Assembly (NCBI RefSeq): GCF_030811555.1 | Contig: NZ_JAUSQZ010000001.1 | Span: 1,116,001 to 1,180,000 of the forward strand | Source: Kineosporia succinea | GTDB lineage: Bacteria > Actinomycetota > Actinomycetes > Actinomycetales > Kineosporiaceae | Reading direction: 5' to 3' | Length of the DNA: 64,000 bases | Part shown: piece by piece, positions 1 through 7,549 of the stretch | How the letters are laid out: every line of letters starts with the position of its first letter | Numbering within the stretch: the stretch's first letter is position 1 | Notes under the pieces: model-generated | The model's database searches: none | Seen by the model: only the letters and a program-made list of their open reading frames with translations | What the model was told of the DNA's origin: nothing | Translations under genes and position numbers: made by a program

Positions 1-183
1 CAGGCCATCGGAACCACCATTCGCGCCCGCACCTGGCTGGCCAGCGCCACCGAACCCAGCGGCTGGGACGTCAGCGTCACCGATTCCACGTACACGGCGC
101 CCGGAAAGGTCGGCCTGTGCATCCGTAACGGCACGGCCAACGCCCGCGTGTTCGTGGATGACGTCATCATCCGAAATGCCTAA
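1..183 (+). CDS. Phage tail-fibre/structural protein, C-terminal fragment (LamG/lectin-like domain)
   Basis: The reading frame is open from base 1 and stops at TAA 181-183, leaving 60 residues of a protein that starts outside the window. The segment contains ARTWLASATEPSGWDVSVTD and ends in a FVDDVIIRN strand. That pattern is typical of concanavalin/laminin-G jelly-roll domains in phage tail proteins. The same pattern recurs in the N-terminal half of the gene at 687-2573 (ARVWLDGTAEPSSWDVTATD), so the two are paralogous domains. It is followed after 16 nt by the next structural gene on the same strand. Specific function is unknown; adsorption or tail decoration is an inference. Confidence 0.7.
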   Translation, partial: QAIGTTIRARTWLASATEPSGWDVSVTDSTYTAPGKVGLCIRNGTANARVFVDDVIIRNA

Positions 184-199
184 CCAGTAGGAGAAAATC

Positions 200-637
200 A
201 TGGCCGTTAGCGCCTTCATGTACGGGCCCGCCATGCAGTCGCTGGCGAACAAGGAGATCGACATCGACAGCGACGCCCTCAAGGTGATGCTGTGCACGAG
301 CTCCTACACTCCAAACCAGGACACGCACAGATACAGGTCGAGCATCACCAACGAGATCACCGGCACCGGGTACACCGCCGGCGGGGCCGCCCTGACCGGG
401 GTGACCGTAGCCTACAACTCGACTACGAACACGCTCACGATCGACTGCGATGACGTCACCTGGGCCACTTCGACTCTCACCGCCCGGTATGCCGTCTTCT
501 ACGACTCCAGTCCAGCGTCCGACTCTGTGCGGCCGGTTCTCTGCTACTGGGATTTTGGGGCGGACATTGCTTCCTCCTCCGGCCCTTTCACGCTGACGAT
601 CTCCACGGGTGGACTGATCACCTGGACCGTCTCCTGA
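200..637 (+). CDS. Phage minor structural protein, unknown family
   Basis: The product is 145 residues and begins at ATG 200 behind a good Shine-Dalgarno (AGGAG, 6-7 nt upstream). It is rich in Thr, Ser and aromatic residues with alternating hydrophobic positions and no membrane segment, suggesting an all-beta protein. Proteins of this size and composition (starting MAVSAFMYGPA, with an invariant-looking ATLTARYAVFYD-like strand and a C-terminal GGLITW) are common beside tail-fibre genes of actinophages, where they are virion proteins of unknown role. It is co-oriented with the fibre genes on both sides. Assignment rests on context and composition, not on a recognised domain. Confidence 0.65.
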   Translation: MAVSAFMYGPAMQSLANKEIDIDSDALKVMLCTSSYTPNQDTHRYRSSITNEITGTGYTAGGAALTGVTVAYNSTTNTLTIDCDDVTWATSTLTARYAVFYDSSPASDSVRPVLCYWDFGADIASSSGPFTLTISTGGLITWTVS

Positions 638-686
638 CCTGAGTTCCGCCCGCACTCGGACCTGTCGTCGACCGTTGAGGTGAGTC

Positions 687-2573
687 ATGACCAGCCTTGC
701 CTCCGACAGCTTCACCGGGACCGACGGTACGGCCTGGTCCGCCAGCACCTGGACCACCGGCTCCTCCCCCACCGGCAGCTCGGCCACGATCGTCGGCAAC
801 GCCGGTCGTCTCACCACCGGAACCGGAACATCGGGGTCTGCTCGAGTCGCCCGCCGGGTCAACATCACCGCACCCGCCGACGCGGTGGTCCTGTTCAAGT
901 TTCGTTGGCCGACCGGCGACGAGTGCTACCCCAGGTGGTATGTCCGCTCGACCAACACATCGCTCGACTCCCAGGGCGGCTACTGGGTTGAACTGAACCG
1001 TCCCGCCGGACAGATGAGCATCGGCAAGGGCTCCAGCTACACCAACGCGACCCTGCCGACCGGGACGTCCGCCGACCTCGTCACCAAGTCGTTCTCTGCG
1101 AACACCTGGTACTGGTGCCGTTTCGGTGTCGTCGGCACGGCTCTCAAGGCTCGTGTCTGGCTTGATGGAACTGCCGAACCCAGCTCTTGGGACGTCACCG
1201 CCACCGACTCGTCCATTTCCTCTGCTGGCTCCGGGACCGGGATCACCCTCGGCACCGGTTCCGTCCAGAACGGCAAGTTCGACGTCGACGAACTGTCCCT
1301 CGACTCGGCCTTTCCCGTAGCGACCGTTCTCGGGCCCACCGCAACCAGCTCGATGACTGCGCCCGCTGGGACCGTGGGAGCAGGCCGGAGCACTGTCGGT
1401 CCTACCGCCACTGGCTCGCTCACGGCGCCCGCCGGAACCGTCGCAGCCATCTACACCGTGGCCGGGCCGCCGATCGTCAGCTACATCAACGCACTGGCCG
1501 GAGCCGCCGGAATAGGCGCCTTCGCGAACGGCCTCATCGCCTCCGGCGTCGTCCAGGCTCAAGCGGGCGAAGCCAGCTTCGGCTCAACGAAGGCGGCGCC
1601 GCCGGCGTCGAACACCCTGGTCGGCCATCCCGGACTTGTCGTCATTCCTGCCCAGGTGGCAGGACCCATGCTGGGCTTCACGACGGCTGCCGTGAGCGGA
1701 GCCGCGACTGGCCAGCGTGAGCATGTGCGTATCGGATCGGCGAACATTCAGATCGCCTACCGGAACCTTCTCGACGGTGCCCCGTGCACAGGGACGGTGC
1801 GGTTCACGCCGACCGCCTACATCGCGGCTGACGAACTTCTCGTTCCGAACCGGGTAGCCGTGACGTTGGATGCTGACGGCCTCCTCGACGTCGACCTGCC
1901 TGTCGGCAAGGACCAGCTCACGCTCCCCCTCGTCGCCTACCTGGTGGAAGAACGCCTCGACGCCCCTTCGTTCGGGCGGCCTCCGTTCTACCTGCTGCTC
2001 ACCCCAGCCGACGACGGCACCACCGTTCAGCTCGCCACCGTCCCTCTGGAGACCAACGTGCCCGATCTGGCCCTGTACATGCTGAAAGCGGGCGGCTCCT
2101 TCACTGGCCCCGTCACCGTGGCGTCCACCTTCGATGTCACCGGCAACACGTCCCTTGGAGCCAACCTGACCGTCCAGGAGAGCGCGGTCGTCGGTTCTCT
2201 CGACGTCGACGAAAACGCCGACGTGGAAGGCAGTCTGAGCGTCGGTGGCAGCGTCATCGTCAATGAGAGCGTGGAAGCCAGCTATGTCTCGGCACCCGCA
2301 TACTCGGGCGGCAGTTTCGACGGAGCCATCACCGTGCACGGCGGAGCGAACATCGAAGGTGACACGGTTCTCGGCTCAAACCTGACGGTGGGAGCCAACA
2401 TCACCGTCACCGGGGCCTTCGTCGGAGCCGTGAAGGTGCCGGGTGCTGTGACGCTCACCAGCTTGTCCAATGCTCCCGCTGCGACCACCGGTGCAGGAAA
2501 CCTGTTCGTGCAGGCAGGGATTCTGAAGTACGTGAGCCCCAGCGGAACCGTCACGACCGTCGCTCCAGCCTGA
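687..2573 (+). CDS. Large phage tail fibre/spike protein, modular
   Basis: The product is 628 residues, with ATG 687 preceded by GAGGTGAGTC. Modules in order: a LamG/lectin-like jelly roll (about residues 1-210, including the ARVWLDGTAEPSSWDV strand shared with the gene at 1-183); a linker with two near-identical copies of GPTATxSxTAPAGTV (about 215-255); a hydrophobic Gly/Ala-rich segment (255-345); a domain beginning TVRFTPTAYIA (about 370-460) that is paralogous to the next gene; and a C-terminal run of V/T/G-rich short strands (about 470-600) resembling a trimeric beta-helix shaft. This layout is that of a host-recognition fibre. Receptor specificity cannot be read from sequence. Confidence 0.75.
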   Translation: MTSLASDSFTGTDGTAWSASTWTTGSSPTGSSATIVGNAGRLTTGTGTSGSARVARRVNITAPADAVVLFKFRWPTGDECYPRWYVRSTNTSLDSQGGYWVELNRPAGQMSIGKGSSYTNATLPTGTSADLVTKSFSANTWYWCRFGVVGTALKARVWLDGTAEPSSWDVTATDSSISSAGSGTGITLGTGSVQNGKFDVDELSLDSAFPVATVLGPTATSSMTAPAGTVGAGRSTVGPTATGSLTAPAGTVAAIYTVAGPPIVSYINALAGAAGIGAFANGLIASGVVQAQAGEASFGSTKAAPPASNTLVGHPGLVVIPAQVAGPMLGFTTAAVSGAATGQREHVRIGSANIQIAYRNLLDGAPCTGTVRFTPTAYIAADELLVPNRVAVTLDADGLLDVDLPVGKDQLTLPLVAYLVEERLDAPSFGRPPFYLLLTPADDGTTVQLATVPLETNVPDLALYMLKAGGSFTGPVTVASTFDVTGNTSLGANLTVQESAVVGSLDVDENADVEGSLSVGGSVIVNESVEASYVSAPAYSGGSFDGAITVHGGANIEGDTVLGSNLTVGANITVTGAFVGAVKVPGAVTLTSLSNAPAATTGAGNLFVQAGILKYVSPSGTVTTVAPA

Positions 2574-2583
2574 AAGGTCCCCC

Positions 2584-2940
2584 ATGGCCTTCCCACTGGC
2601 TTCGATGACCACGATCACCGTGGTCGCCGGATACCTGGACCTGGTGACGTTGACCCCGGCGCGGGGGAAAGTCCGCTTCACCCCGCTGTCCTTCGTCCAC
2701 TCCGACGACGGCACCACCCTGCTCGTCCCAACGCCGGTGGATGTTCCTCTCGACGAGGACGGCACGATCGCGGTGATCTTGCCGATCGGAAACGACCCGG
2801 ACTTCGCCCCCACGTTCAGCTATCGGGTGGAGGAGTTCCTGCGGCCGACTCGCGTCGCCCGACGCCCCTACACGATCTCGCCGGTGAGCACCGAGGACCC
2901 GCTGGACCTCATCCACTCTGTGTCCGTCCAACCGGGCTGA
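2584..2940 (+). CDS. Small phage virion protein paralogous to a domain of the preceding fibre
   Basis: The product is 118 residues, with ATG at 2584 ten nucleotides after the fibre stop. Its core (KVRFTPLSFVHSDDGTTLLV, then a DLxxDGTIAVILPIGND-like segment and a YRVEEFL strand) aligns by eye with TVRFTPTAYIAADELLV, LPVGKD and YLVEERL inside the upstream fibre. It is therefore a free-standing copy of that domain, perhaps a fibre-attachment or baseplate-adaptor fold. There are no membrane segments or signal peptide. The role is inferred from paralogy and context only. Confidence 0.6.
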   Translation: MAFPLASMTTITVVAGYLDLVTLTPARGKVRFTPLSFVHSDDGTTLLVPTPVDVPLDEDGTIAVILPIGNDPDFAPTFSYRVEEFLRPTRVARRPYTISPVSTEDPLDLIHSVSVQPG

Positions 2941-2954
2941 AGCCAGGAGACCGC

Positions 2955-3239
2955 ATGCGAGCCCGACACGGCGCCCTGACCGCTAACCAGGTGGCCACCA
3001 TCGATCTCGGGTCGATCCCGATCAGCGCCAGCATCTACGTCGTCAACGTCTCTGCTTCCAGCCCGTTCTACGTCCGACTGGACGGGGTCGACCCGACGGT
3101 GATGGGCGAAGACTGCCGCGTGGTCCTCTCTTTCCGTCGTTTCCCCGCCCGGTCGGAGTTCTGGAACGGCAGCCTCGTCCAGCAGGTGAAGATGATCTGC
3201 GCGGAGGACGCCACTTACGCCGTGGAGGTCGGCCGATGA
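2955..3239 (+). CDS. Small phage structural protein, unknown
   Basis: The product is 94 residues, ATG 2955 with CAGGAGACC as ribosome-binding site. It is a predicted beta-rich soluble protein ([20 protein letters not shown], then FYVRLDG and YAVEVGR). Its stop overlaps the next start as ATGA at 3236-3239, so it is translationally coupled to the collagen-like gene. I recognise no family. Position suggests a virion or fibre-assembly protein. Confidence 0.55.
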   Translation: MRARHGALTANQVATIDLGSIPISASIYVVNVSASSPFYVRLDGVDPTVMGEDCRVVLSFRRFPARSEFWNGSLVQQVKMICAEDATYAVEVGR

Positions 3240-4021
3240 GCAACATGTTCGGCGAGGTCTACGGCGTCATCCGCAAGACCACGGTCGTCGACGAGCAGGG
3301 CGGAACTCCCGTCGTCGGGCCGAGCGGTTCACCAGGCCCATCCGGTGCCACCGGGCCCGAAGGGCGCACCGGGGACGTCGGCCGGACGGGGGCAACAGGC
3401 TCGACAGGGCCGGAAGGGCTTCCCGGATCGGCCGGCGAACAGGGGCCTCCCGGAGCGACGGGGCAGCTTGGTCCCGTCGGTTCAACCGGGGCCAGCGGGC
3501 CACGCGGCGAAACTGGAGCCTCCGGTGTCGCCGGGCCGTCGGGCCCGAGCGGGCTGGTCGGCGCCACTGGCCCGCAGGGCCTACCTGGTTCTCAAGGGGC
3601 GTCCGGAGCGACCGGTGCCCCCGGTAGTAGCGGGGCTCCTGGGCCGACCGGGCCGATAGGTCCGACCGGCTCGTCGGGAGCATCGGGGATGACCGGTTCA
3701 ACTGGTCCCGCCGGGGCCACCGGAGCAGTGGGCTTCACCGGGGCGACCGGACCTCAGGGGCTCGCGGCTGCTGGAGCGAGCCACTGCACGGTGACGGCCC
3801 CTACTCTCCTGCTCGGCGGCACCGCCAGCGTGACCGGGACCTGGGATGTTCCGATGACCACGACGACCTACGGTGTCATCGTCGAGCCGAGCACCAGCTC
3901 GCTGCTCGGCTCCGTCAGCTGGCAGGTGGTCACGAAGACCACGACCCAGGTGACTCTGACGGTGAAGGCGCTGGTCGCGATCGCCTCGTCAGGGACGCTC
4001 TACCTCAGTGCCGTCCGCTGA
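3236..4021 (+). CDS. Collagen-like phage tail fibre protein
   Basis: The product is 261 residues. After an N-terminal [16 protein letters not shown] segment, residues about 28-180 are an almost unbroken collagen G-X-Y repeat rich in GPT, GAT, GPS and GPQ. Such repeats form triple helices in phage tail fibres. The C-terminal ~80 residues ([20 protein letters not shown] and following) are a small beta domain that probably serves as trimerisation knob and tip. It is coupled to the upstream gene by an ATGA overlap, and its stop lies 2 nt from the stop of the convergent DUF4145 gene. Repeat tracts of this kind recombine readily, which can vary host range. Confidence 0.85.
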   Translation: MSNMFGEVYGVIRKTTVVDEQGGTPVVGPSGSPGPSGATGPEGRTGDVGRTGATGSTGPEGLPGSAGEQGPPGATGQLGPVGSTGASGPRGETGASGVAGPSGPSGLVGATGPQGLPGSQGASGATGAPGSSGAPGPTGPIGPTGSSGASGMTGSTGPAGATGAVGFTGATGPQGLAAAGASHCTVTAPTLLLGGTASVTGTWDVPMTTTTYGVIVEPSTSSLLGSVSWQVVTKTTTQVTLTVKALVAIASSGTLYLSAVR

Positions 4022-4023
4022 GG

Positions 4024-4698
4024 TCAGGCCGTCGGCACAGGCGTGCTCGTGTCCTTCTCGGCCTGTTCCTCGCGGCGCTTCTTGAACGCTTCGTATTTGG
4101 CCTGGAAGACGTAGATGTAGTCGATGATCGCTTCGACTAGGTCGTTCATGTCGCGGACGTCGACCGGCGACGGTGCTTCCTCGGTCTCGTGGACGGCCTT
4201 GTTGCCAGCGAGCCGCAGCGCGTCGCACCACTGGTACAGGCGCTCGTCGATGTCGCCCTTCCGCTTCAGCTCCGCCAGGGACTTGGCCAGGTCGGACTTC
4301 TTCGCGTCCCGCGAGACAACCAGGGCCTCCAGCGTCTTGCGGCACATGATCGCCGACGCCGTGTACGCCTTGGCTTTCAGGCAGACCCGCGCCTCCAGGA
4401 AGCAGTCCCGCACCGACTTCGGGACCGTGCGGTCCATCGACTTCGGTGCAGCTGGATACACAGGCGTACCGTTGTCATAAGGGTCGGTGTCGTCGTACCA
4501 CGAGCCGAGGTAGTCAGCGACCAGCAGTGAGTAGTCGCCGCAGGCGCTGCACTGAACCAGCTGGTACCTGACGTGGTACGTGCCCGGCTCATCCTTCTCG
4601 GTGAAGTAGGTCGAGACCGCGATCTTGCCGTGGGTATGGGTGCCGCAGTGCAGGCACTGGAACGCCTGACGGTCGTCACTTCCCCCGAAGCTGCTCAT
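4024..4698 (-). CDS. Zinc-ribbon plus DUF4145 protein
   Basis: The product is 224 residues. An N-terminal double CxxC ribbon (CLHCGT about residue 14, CSACGD about residue 48) precedes an alpha-helical DUF4145 domain with LEARVCLKAKAYTASAIMCR, KTLEAL and GNKAVHE. DUF4145 occurs alone or fused to restriction and other nucleic-acid-acting enzymes; its activity is not established. ATG 4698 is chosen because the frame upstream to 4908 reads as unrelated sequence. It lies opposite to the tail genes and converges on them, the typical placement of a phage-borne cargo (moron) gene. A defence or exclusion role is only an inference. Confidence 0.7.
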   Translation of the reverse strand: MSSFGGSDDRQAFQCLHCGTHTHGKIAVSTYFTEKDEPGTYHVRYQLVQCSACGDYSLLVADYLGSWYDDTDPYDNGTPVYPAAPKSMDRTVPKSVRDCFLEARVCLKAKAYTASAIMCRKTLEALVVSRDAKKSDLAKSLAELKRKGDIDERLYQWCDALRLAGNKAVHETEEAPSPVDVRDMNDLVEAIIDYIYVFQAKYEAFKKRREEQAEKDTSTPVPTA

Positions 4699-4846
4699 GT
4701 CGGCTGATCGTAATCGCGCCGAGGAGGCCGCGGCCTCCCACTTTCCCAATCTCCCGTCGGAGCTGCTGCGTGGGTAAGCAGCTCCGACGGGGTTCCACCA
4801 AGTACGTGCGCCGTTCACCGGCGCCACCTTCAGGGACAGGTGACGT

Positions 4847-5119
4847 GTGGATGCTGCCCTGGCCAGCTTGATCGCAACGGCGATCACGAGCATCGCCGGA
4901 CCGGCCATCGGTTTCTACGCGGCTCGTCGAAACATGATCAACAAGCAGCGCGCCGAAGACGCCGAGCGGGCCGAGAAGGCGGCCCTCGCTGAAGCCGATC
5001 GACAGCACGCAGAGCGGCAGGCGATCCTCCAGCAGTACGAAAAGCTGCTCTCCTTCAAGGATCGCGAGATCGAGTCGCTCCGCAACCGGATTGAAGACCT
5101 GGAAGGAAGACTGGAATGA
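4847..5119 (+). CDS. Membrane-anchored coiled-coil protein
   Basis: The product is 90 residues, starting at GTG 4847 with CAGGGACAGG upstream. Residues about 5-25 form one hydrophobic segment (LASLIATAITSIAGPAIGFY). The rest is a continuous charged coiled coil (KQRAEDAERAEKAALAEADR onward, heptad Leu in EIESLRNRIEDLEGRL). Its stop overlaps the next start (ATGA, 5116-5119). Short TM-plus-coiled-coil proteins downstream of phage tail genes are often holin-like or spanin-like, but no endolysin is adjacent, so lysis is not claimed. Confidence 0.65.
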   Translation: MDAALASLIATAITSIAGPAIGFYAARRNMINKQRAEDAERAEKAALAEADRQHAERQAILQQYEKLLSFKDREIESLRNRIEDLEGRLE

Positions 5120-5496
5120 CGGTGGCGACTCGGGAGCGCTGGTGGTCGCGAGACCAAGCCTTGGTGACGGGGTGCCTGATCTGCCTCATCGTCAGCATCT
5201 GCGCGCTCACCGTCGGGGCGATCGCCTTGAACAAGAGCGTGAACACGGCTTCGCAGCGGGCGGCCGACCTGGCATCGAGCAGGGCGATCGCGGAGTCGAA
5301 CGACGCTCTACGCGCGAGCCAGTGTGCCTCATGGCGGTTCCAGGCCGGAGCCGTTCAGCTCCCGAACGGCAAGGCCCAGCCTGATCCGGTCACCGCGCTC
5401 GGCTGGTCGAACCGGGTGTACGCCAAGGACCAGTACGACGACCTCGGCTGCCTGCCCCACGTCCCAGCCGTCGAGGTCCCCAAGCAGTTCCAGTAG
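5116..5496 (+). CDS. Single-pass membrane protein, unknown
   Basis: The product is 126 residues, coupled to the preceding gene by ATGA. A single transmembrane helix (residues about 17-40, CLICLIVSICALTVGAIALN) is followed by a soluble domain containing two Cys (SQCASWRF and DLGCLP) that could form a disulfide if exported. No family is recognised. A strong terminator follows 29 nt after the stop, so the two-gene unit 4847-5496 ends here. Confidence 0.6.
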   Translation: MTVATRERWWSRDQALVTGCLICLIVSICALTVGAIALNKSVNTASQRAADLASSRAIAESNDALRASQCASWRFQAGAVQLPNGKAQPDPVTALGWSNRVYAKDQYDDLGCLPHVPAVEVPKQFQ

Positions 5497-5525
5497 CGCT
5501 TTCCCGAAGTCTTGAGTTATCCGCA

Positions 5526-5561
5526 GCCGCCCCGACCCTTCACCCGAAGGGCCGGGGCGGC
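5526..5561 (+). terminator. Strong intrinsic terminator
   Basis: Outer arms GCCGCCCCG and CGGGGCGGC enclose, across one A/C mismatch, an inner stem CCCTTC/GAAGGG with loop ACCC, followed by TTTCT. It sits just after the small membrane-protein gene. Confidence 0.85.
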
Positions 5562-6046
5562 TTTCTGCGTGACACCTATCACAGGCCGTAGAGGGCTCTA
5601 CGGTGGACACTAACGGCCCGGCCATGCTGGGGGCGATGCGACACATTCATCGCTCGAACGCGCCTCGGTCCCTCCTCGTGAGCGAGAACTATTGAGAGAG
5701 AGGGATATTGTTTGAAGTCCACAACGAATTGCCAACGCATCCACGACGAAAGCGGCTGTCTCGTTTCAACTTACGACCGGTCTACAGCCGCCCTACAGTG
5801 CATGACCTTAGCGACCGAGGCTGCGCGATGGGTGAGCGCGACGGCGAAGATCCATGCTTCACTGATGTTCAGGCGCCAACCAGTGCCTCACCAAACGGAG
5901 AAAGACCGAGTGCGCAAACACTCGGCCTCTCCGTGCCACCGGCAAGGCGCGGTAGCGATGACGATTTCAGAGCCGTCACCGTTAGCGTATAACAGCCTTT
6001 CGCTGCCGATGGTCTTGGTGCCAAGCATCAACCGCTAGGAGCACCG
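5562..6046. other. Gene-free stretch with two strong RNA hairpins
   Basis: About 480 nt without a convincing gene. It contains a perfect hairpin CCGTAGAG-GG-CTCTACGG at 5586-5603. It also contains a two-tier stem-loop at 5896-5933 (CGGAG, then CCGAGTG-CGCAAA-CACTCGG, then CTCCG). Base composition is less G+C-rich than the surroundings. Open frames here (for example 5712-6038) lack ribosome-binding sites and credible composition. It could encode a small RNA or a long leader for the 46-residue gene that follows. Confidence 0.4.
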
Positions 6047-6187
6047 ATGACCTTTGAGGTCATGGCTTTCGCAACGCTGGCCCCCTGGTTCGTTCGCTGG
6101 CTCTGGGGAGTCCTGCGCACGGCCGATCTCAGTGTCGATGCCCATCTGAGTTGGCGCTCGGGTTCGGGCAGCGCGACGGCCGCGTAG
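6047..6187 (+). CDS. 46-residue small protein, unknown
   Basis: ATG 6047 follows AGGAG with a 5-nt spacer, and TAG is at 6185-6187. The product starts MTFEVMAFATLAPWFVRWLW, with an amphipathic Trp-rich N-terminal half that could lie on or span the membrane, then a short polar tail. A hairpin follows at 6204-6234. There is no homologue I can name. The good ribosome-binding site is the main support. Confidence 0.45.
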   Translation: MTFEVMAFATLAPWFVRWLWGVLRTADLSVDAHLSWRSGSGSATAA

Positions 6188-6203
6188 TTCAACCACCGAC
6201 GGG

Positions 6204-6234
6204 CGCTGCCCCAGTCCTATCTGCTGGGGCGGCG
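6204..6234. terminator. Hairpin between convergent genes
   Basis: CGCTGCCCCAG pairs with CTGGGGCGGCG (one T/G wobble) around a 9-nt loop, followed on the plus strand by TTCTC. It can end both the small plus-strand gene and the minus-strand DUF397 unit. Confidence 0.5.
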
Positions 6235-6240
6235 TTCTCG

Positions 6241-6624
6241 TCAGTCGGCCGCATCATCGTCGGGCTCGACGAATTCCCTCTCCGGCCGGAACCTTCCCCA
6301 CCCTTCAGAGGCGTACGCAGCCTGCGGGGTTTTGCGTCCTCGGTCGGCCTTCGACCCGGTCGGGGCGACCAGCACCAACCGGCCTCCGCCACTATGCGCA
6401 GCCGATTCAGTCCAGGCAGCCACGGCTGCCACCGAATCACTCGACATCCGCTCGAACATATCGAGGAGGACAGAGATTTCGGTCGGAGCAAGACGACGCC
6501 GCGTCTCCCTCACATTAAGGTCTGTCACGTCCCTGTTCTCAATCCCTCGCCGCACTCGAACCTCCGTCTCAGTTAGCCAATGTGGGCTGGGACCGCCACA
6601 ATTCGGCCCCAGCCCATCGTTCAC
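6241..6624 (-). CDS. Hypothetical protein downstream of DUF397 gene
   Basis: The product is 127 residues from GTG 6624, two nucleotides after the stop of the DUF397 gene, so translation is probably coupled. Features: a charged N-terminal half (TETEVRVRRGIENRDVTDLN), a helical segment around LLDMFERMSSDSVAAVAAW, and an acidic C-terminus (EPDDDAAD). Small genes of unknown role beside DUF397 and XRE regulators are frequent in actinomycetes. I recognise no domain. Confidence 0.5.
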   Translation of the reverse strand: MNDGLGPNCGGPSPHWLTETEVRVRRGIENRDVTDLNVRETRRRLAPTEISVLLDMFERMSSDSVAAVAAWTESAAHSGGGRLVLVAPTGSKADRGRKTPQAAYASEGWGRFRPEREFVEPDDDAAD

Positions 6625-6626
6625 CG

Positions 6627-6821
6627 TCAGGCCCCGGTGAACTCTCCCAGCGCAACCCCTCCGAGGAAAGCGTCCCACTCAGAGTTCGTGAAGCCGAGCT
6701 TCGGACCGCCGGGGTTCTTGCTGTCCCGCACCTCCACGCCTTCCTGCGTGAAGCGGGCCTCCACGCAGCCTCCTCCGTCCTGGCTGAGGCTGGACTTGAA
6801 CCACTCCCCGTGCTGAACCAT
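6627..6821 (-). CDS. DUF397 protein
   Basis: The product is 64 residues with the family signature: WFKSSLSQDGGGCVEAR, EVRDSKNPGGPKLGF and SEWDAFLGGV. ATG 6821 is chosen over upstream starts because AAGGAGCGGTGACG precedes it and the family begins just before the W-x-KSS motif. In actinomycetes DUF397 proteins are encoded with XRE regulators and, in several systems, act as their small antagonist partners. Here the likely partner is the XRE gene at 7567, divergently placed. Pairing is inferred from proximity. Confidence 0.85.
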   Translation of the reverse strand: MVQHGEWFKSSLSQDGGGCVEARFTQEGVEVRDSKNPGGPKLGFTNSEWDAFLGGVALGEFTGA

Positions 6822-6937
6822 CGTCACCGCTCCTTCGTCGTTACCTTGTTTGGCTCCGCCGGCCGTCCCCCGCTGGAACGTCCGGTGGGTTGAGCCCCGT
6901 CGCGGCCAGACGGAGGGATGTCGACCGCGACGGGTGT

Positions 6938-7195
6938 TCATGGGGTTCGCAGCCGCAGGAGGAGGACCGACCTGGACCCGGATGCCACCGCGAACTCGGC
7001 CTCGGTGACACCGTCAAGGTTCGCCGCGATCTCTCGGGCGTGCTCACGCTCGGCGGCCCCGTTCAGGGTCGGTCGCAGGTGAACGGCCAGGGTCGGGGCT
7101 TCGGCGCCGATGACCAGGCGGTCGAGCCGGGTCACGAATCGAACCTGGAGTCCCAGTGACACCAGCTGGTGATGTGCTTCTTCGCGGTCGAGCAC
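6938..7195 (-). CDS. Hypothetical small protein
   Basis: The product is 85 residues from GTG 7195 with GGGAGGGCGCTC upstream. It has a mixed alpha/beta pattern (LVSLGLQVRFVTRLDRLVIG, then ANLDGVTEAEFAVASGSRSV). It lies 117 nt upstream of and co-oriented with the DUF397 gene, and diverges from the XRE regulator across a 371-nt control region. No family recognised. Confidence 0.5.
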   Translation of the reverse strand: MLDREEAHHQLVSLGLQVRFVTRLDRLVIGAEAPTLAVHLRPTLNGAAEREHAREIAANLDGVTEAEFAVASGSRSVLLLRLRTP

Positions 7196-7302
7196 GAGCG
7201 CCCTCCCTCATGGGCTTGGTACGTGCAGATTGGAGCCCAGTCCCCGCACGAGGTAGCAGCGGGCGTCGGCTGGACGCAGCTTGCTCATGCGGGGACCGGG
7301 GT

Positions 7303-7357
7303 TGAGCGCTCAGCGCCCGCGCGCCACCCCGTCGATTGGGACGGTCGGGCGCTGAGC
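7303..7357. promoter_or_regulatory. Long inverted repeat with embedded palindrome in divergent control region
   Basis: GCTCAGCGCCCG at 7308-7319 is repeated in perfect inverse at 7346-7357 (CGGGCGCTGAGC), 26 nt apart. The left arm overlaps a perfect 10-bp palindrome TGAGCGCTCA (7303-7312). It lies in the 371-nt region between the minus-strand gene starting at 7195 and the XRE gene; apart from this repeat and the site at 7531 I see nothing else there. It may be an operator pair or a leader hairpin. Confidence 0.5.
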
Positions 7358-7530
7358 TGTTCGCGGGTGGTCACTGGGCTGACCCAGGCACCACGTGTGA
7401 GTCACGTTCGAGACTCTGGTTCTCGCCAGCATCGCTCGTCCCCCTCCGTAGAGCGTGCAGTGCCTCCTGACACGTCGTGTGACGAAGCGGCCCGCTGTGA
7501 GAAGAACGTAAATCCCAGGTCACAACGCTT

Positions 7531-7549
7531 CCCCAACAGATTGTTGGGG
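7531..7549. promoter_or_regulatory. Palindromic operator at the XRE gene promoter
   Basis: CCCCAACA-GAT-TGTTGGGG is a perfect 8+8 inverted repeat ending 17 nt before ATG 7567. TAAGCT (7554-7559) just downstream is a plausible -10 box. With no Shine-Dalgarno before the ATG, the transcript may be leaderless. Autoregulation by the XRE protein is the natural inference. Confidence 0.6.

Noticed and set aside
3320-3780. CRISPR-like repeat array in the collagen gene.
   Set aside because: The periodicity is the 9-bp codon period of G-X-X repeats with no constant repeat/spacer units.
4699-4908. N-terminal extension of the DUF4145 frame.
   Set aside because: The extra 70 residues show no similarity to the family and run into the divergent control region; the zinc ribbon begins at the ATG at 4698.
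5708-6038. Two overlapping open frames in the gene-free stretch.
   Set aside because: No ribosome-binding site, weak composition and a strong RNA hairpin inside the frame.
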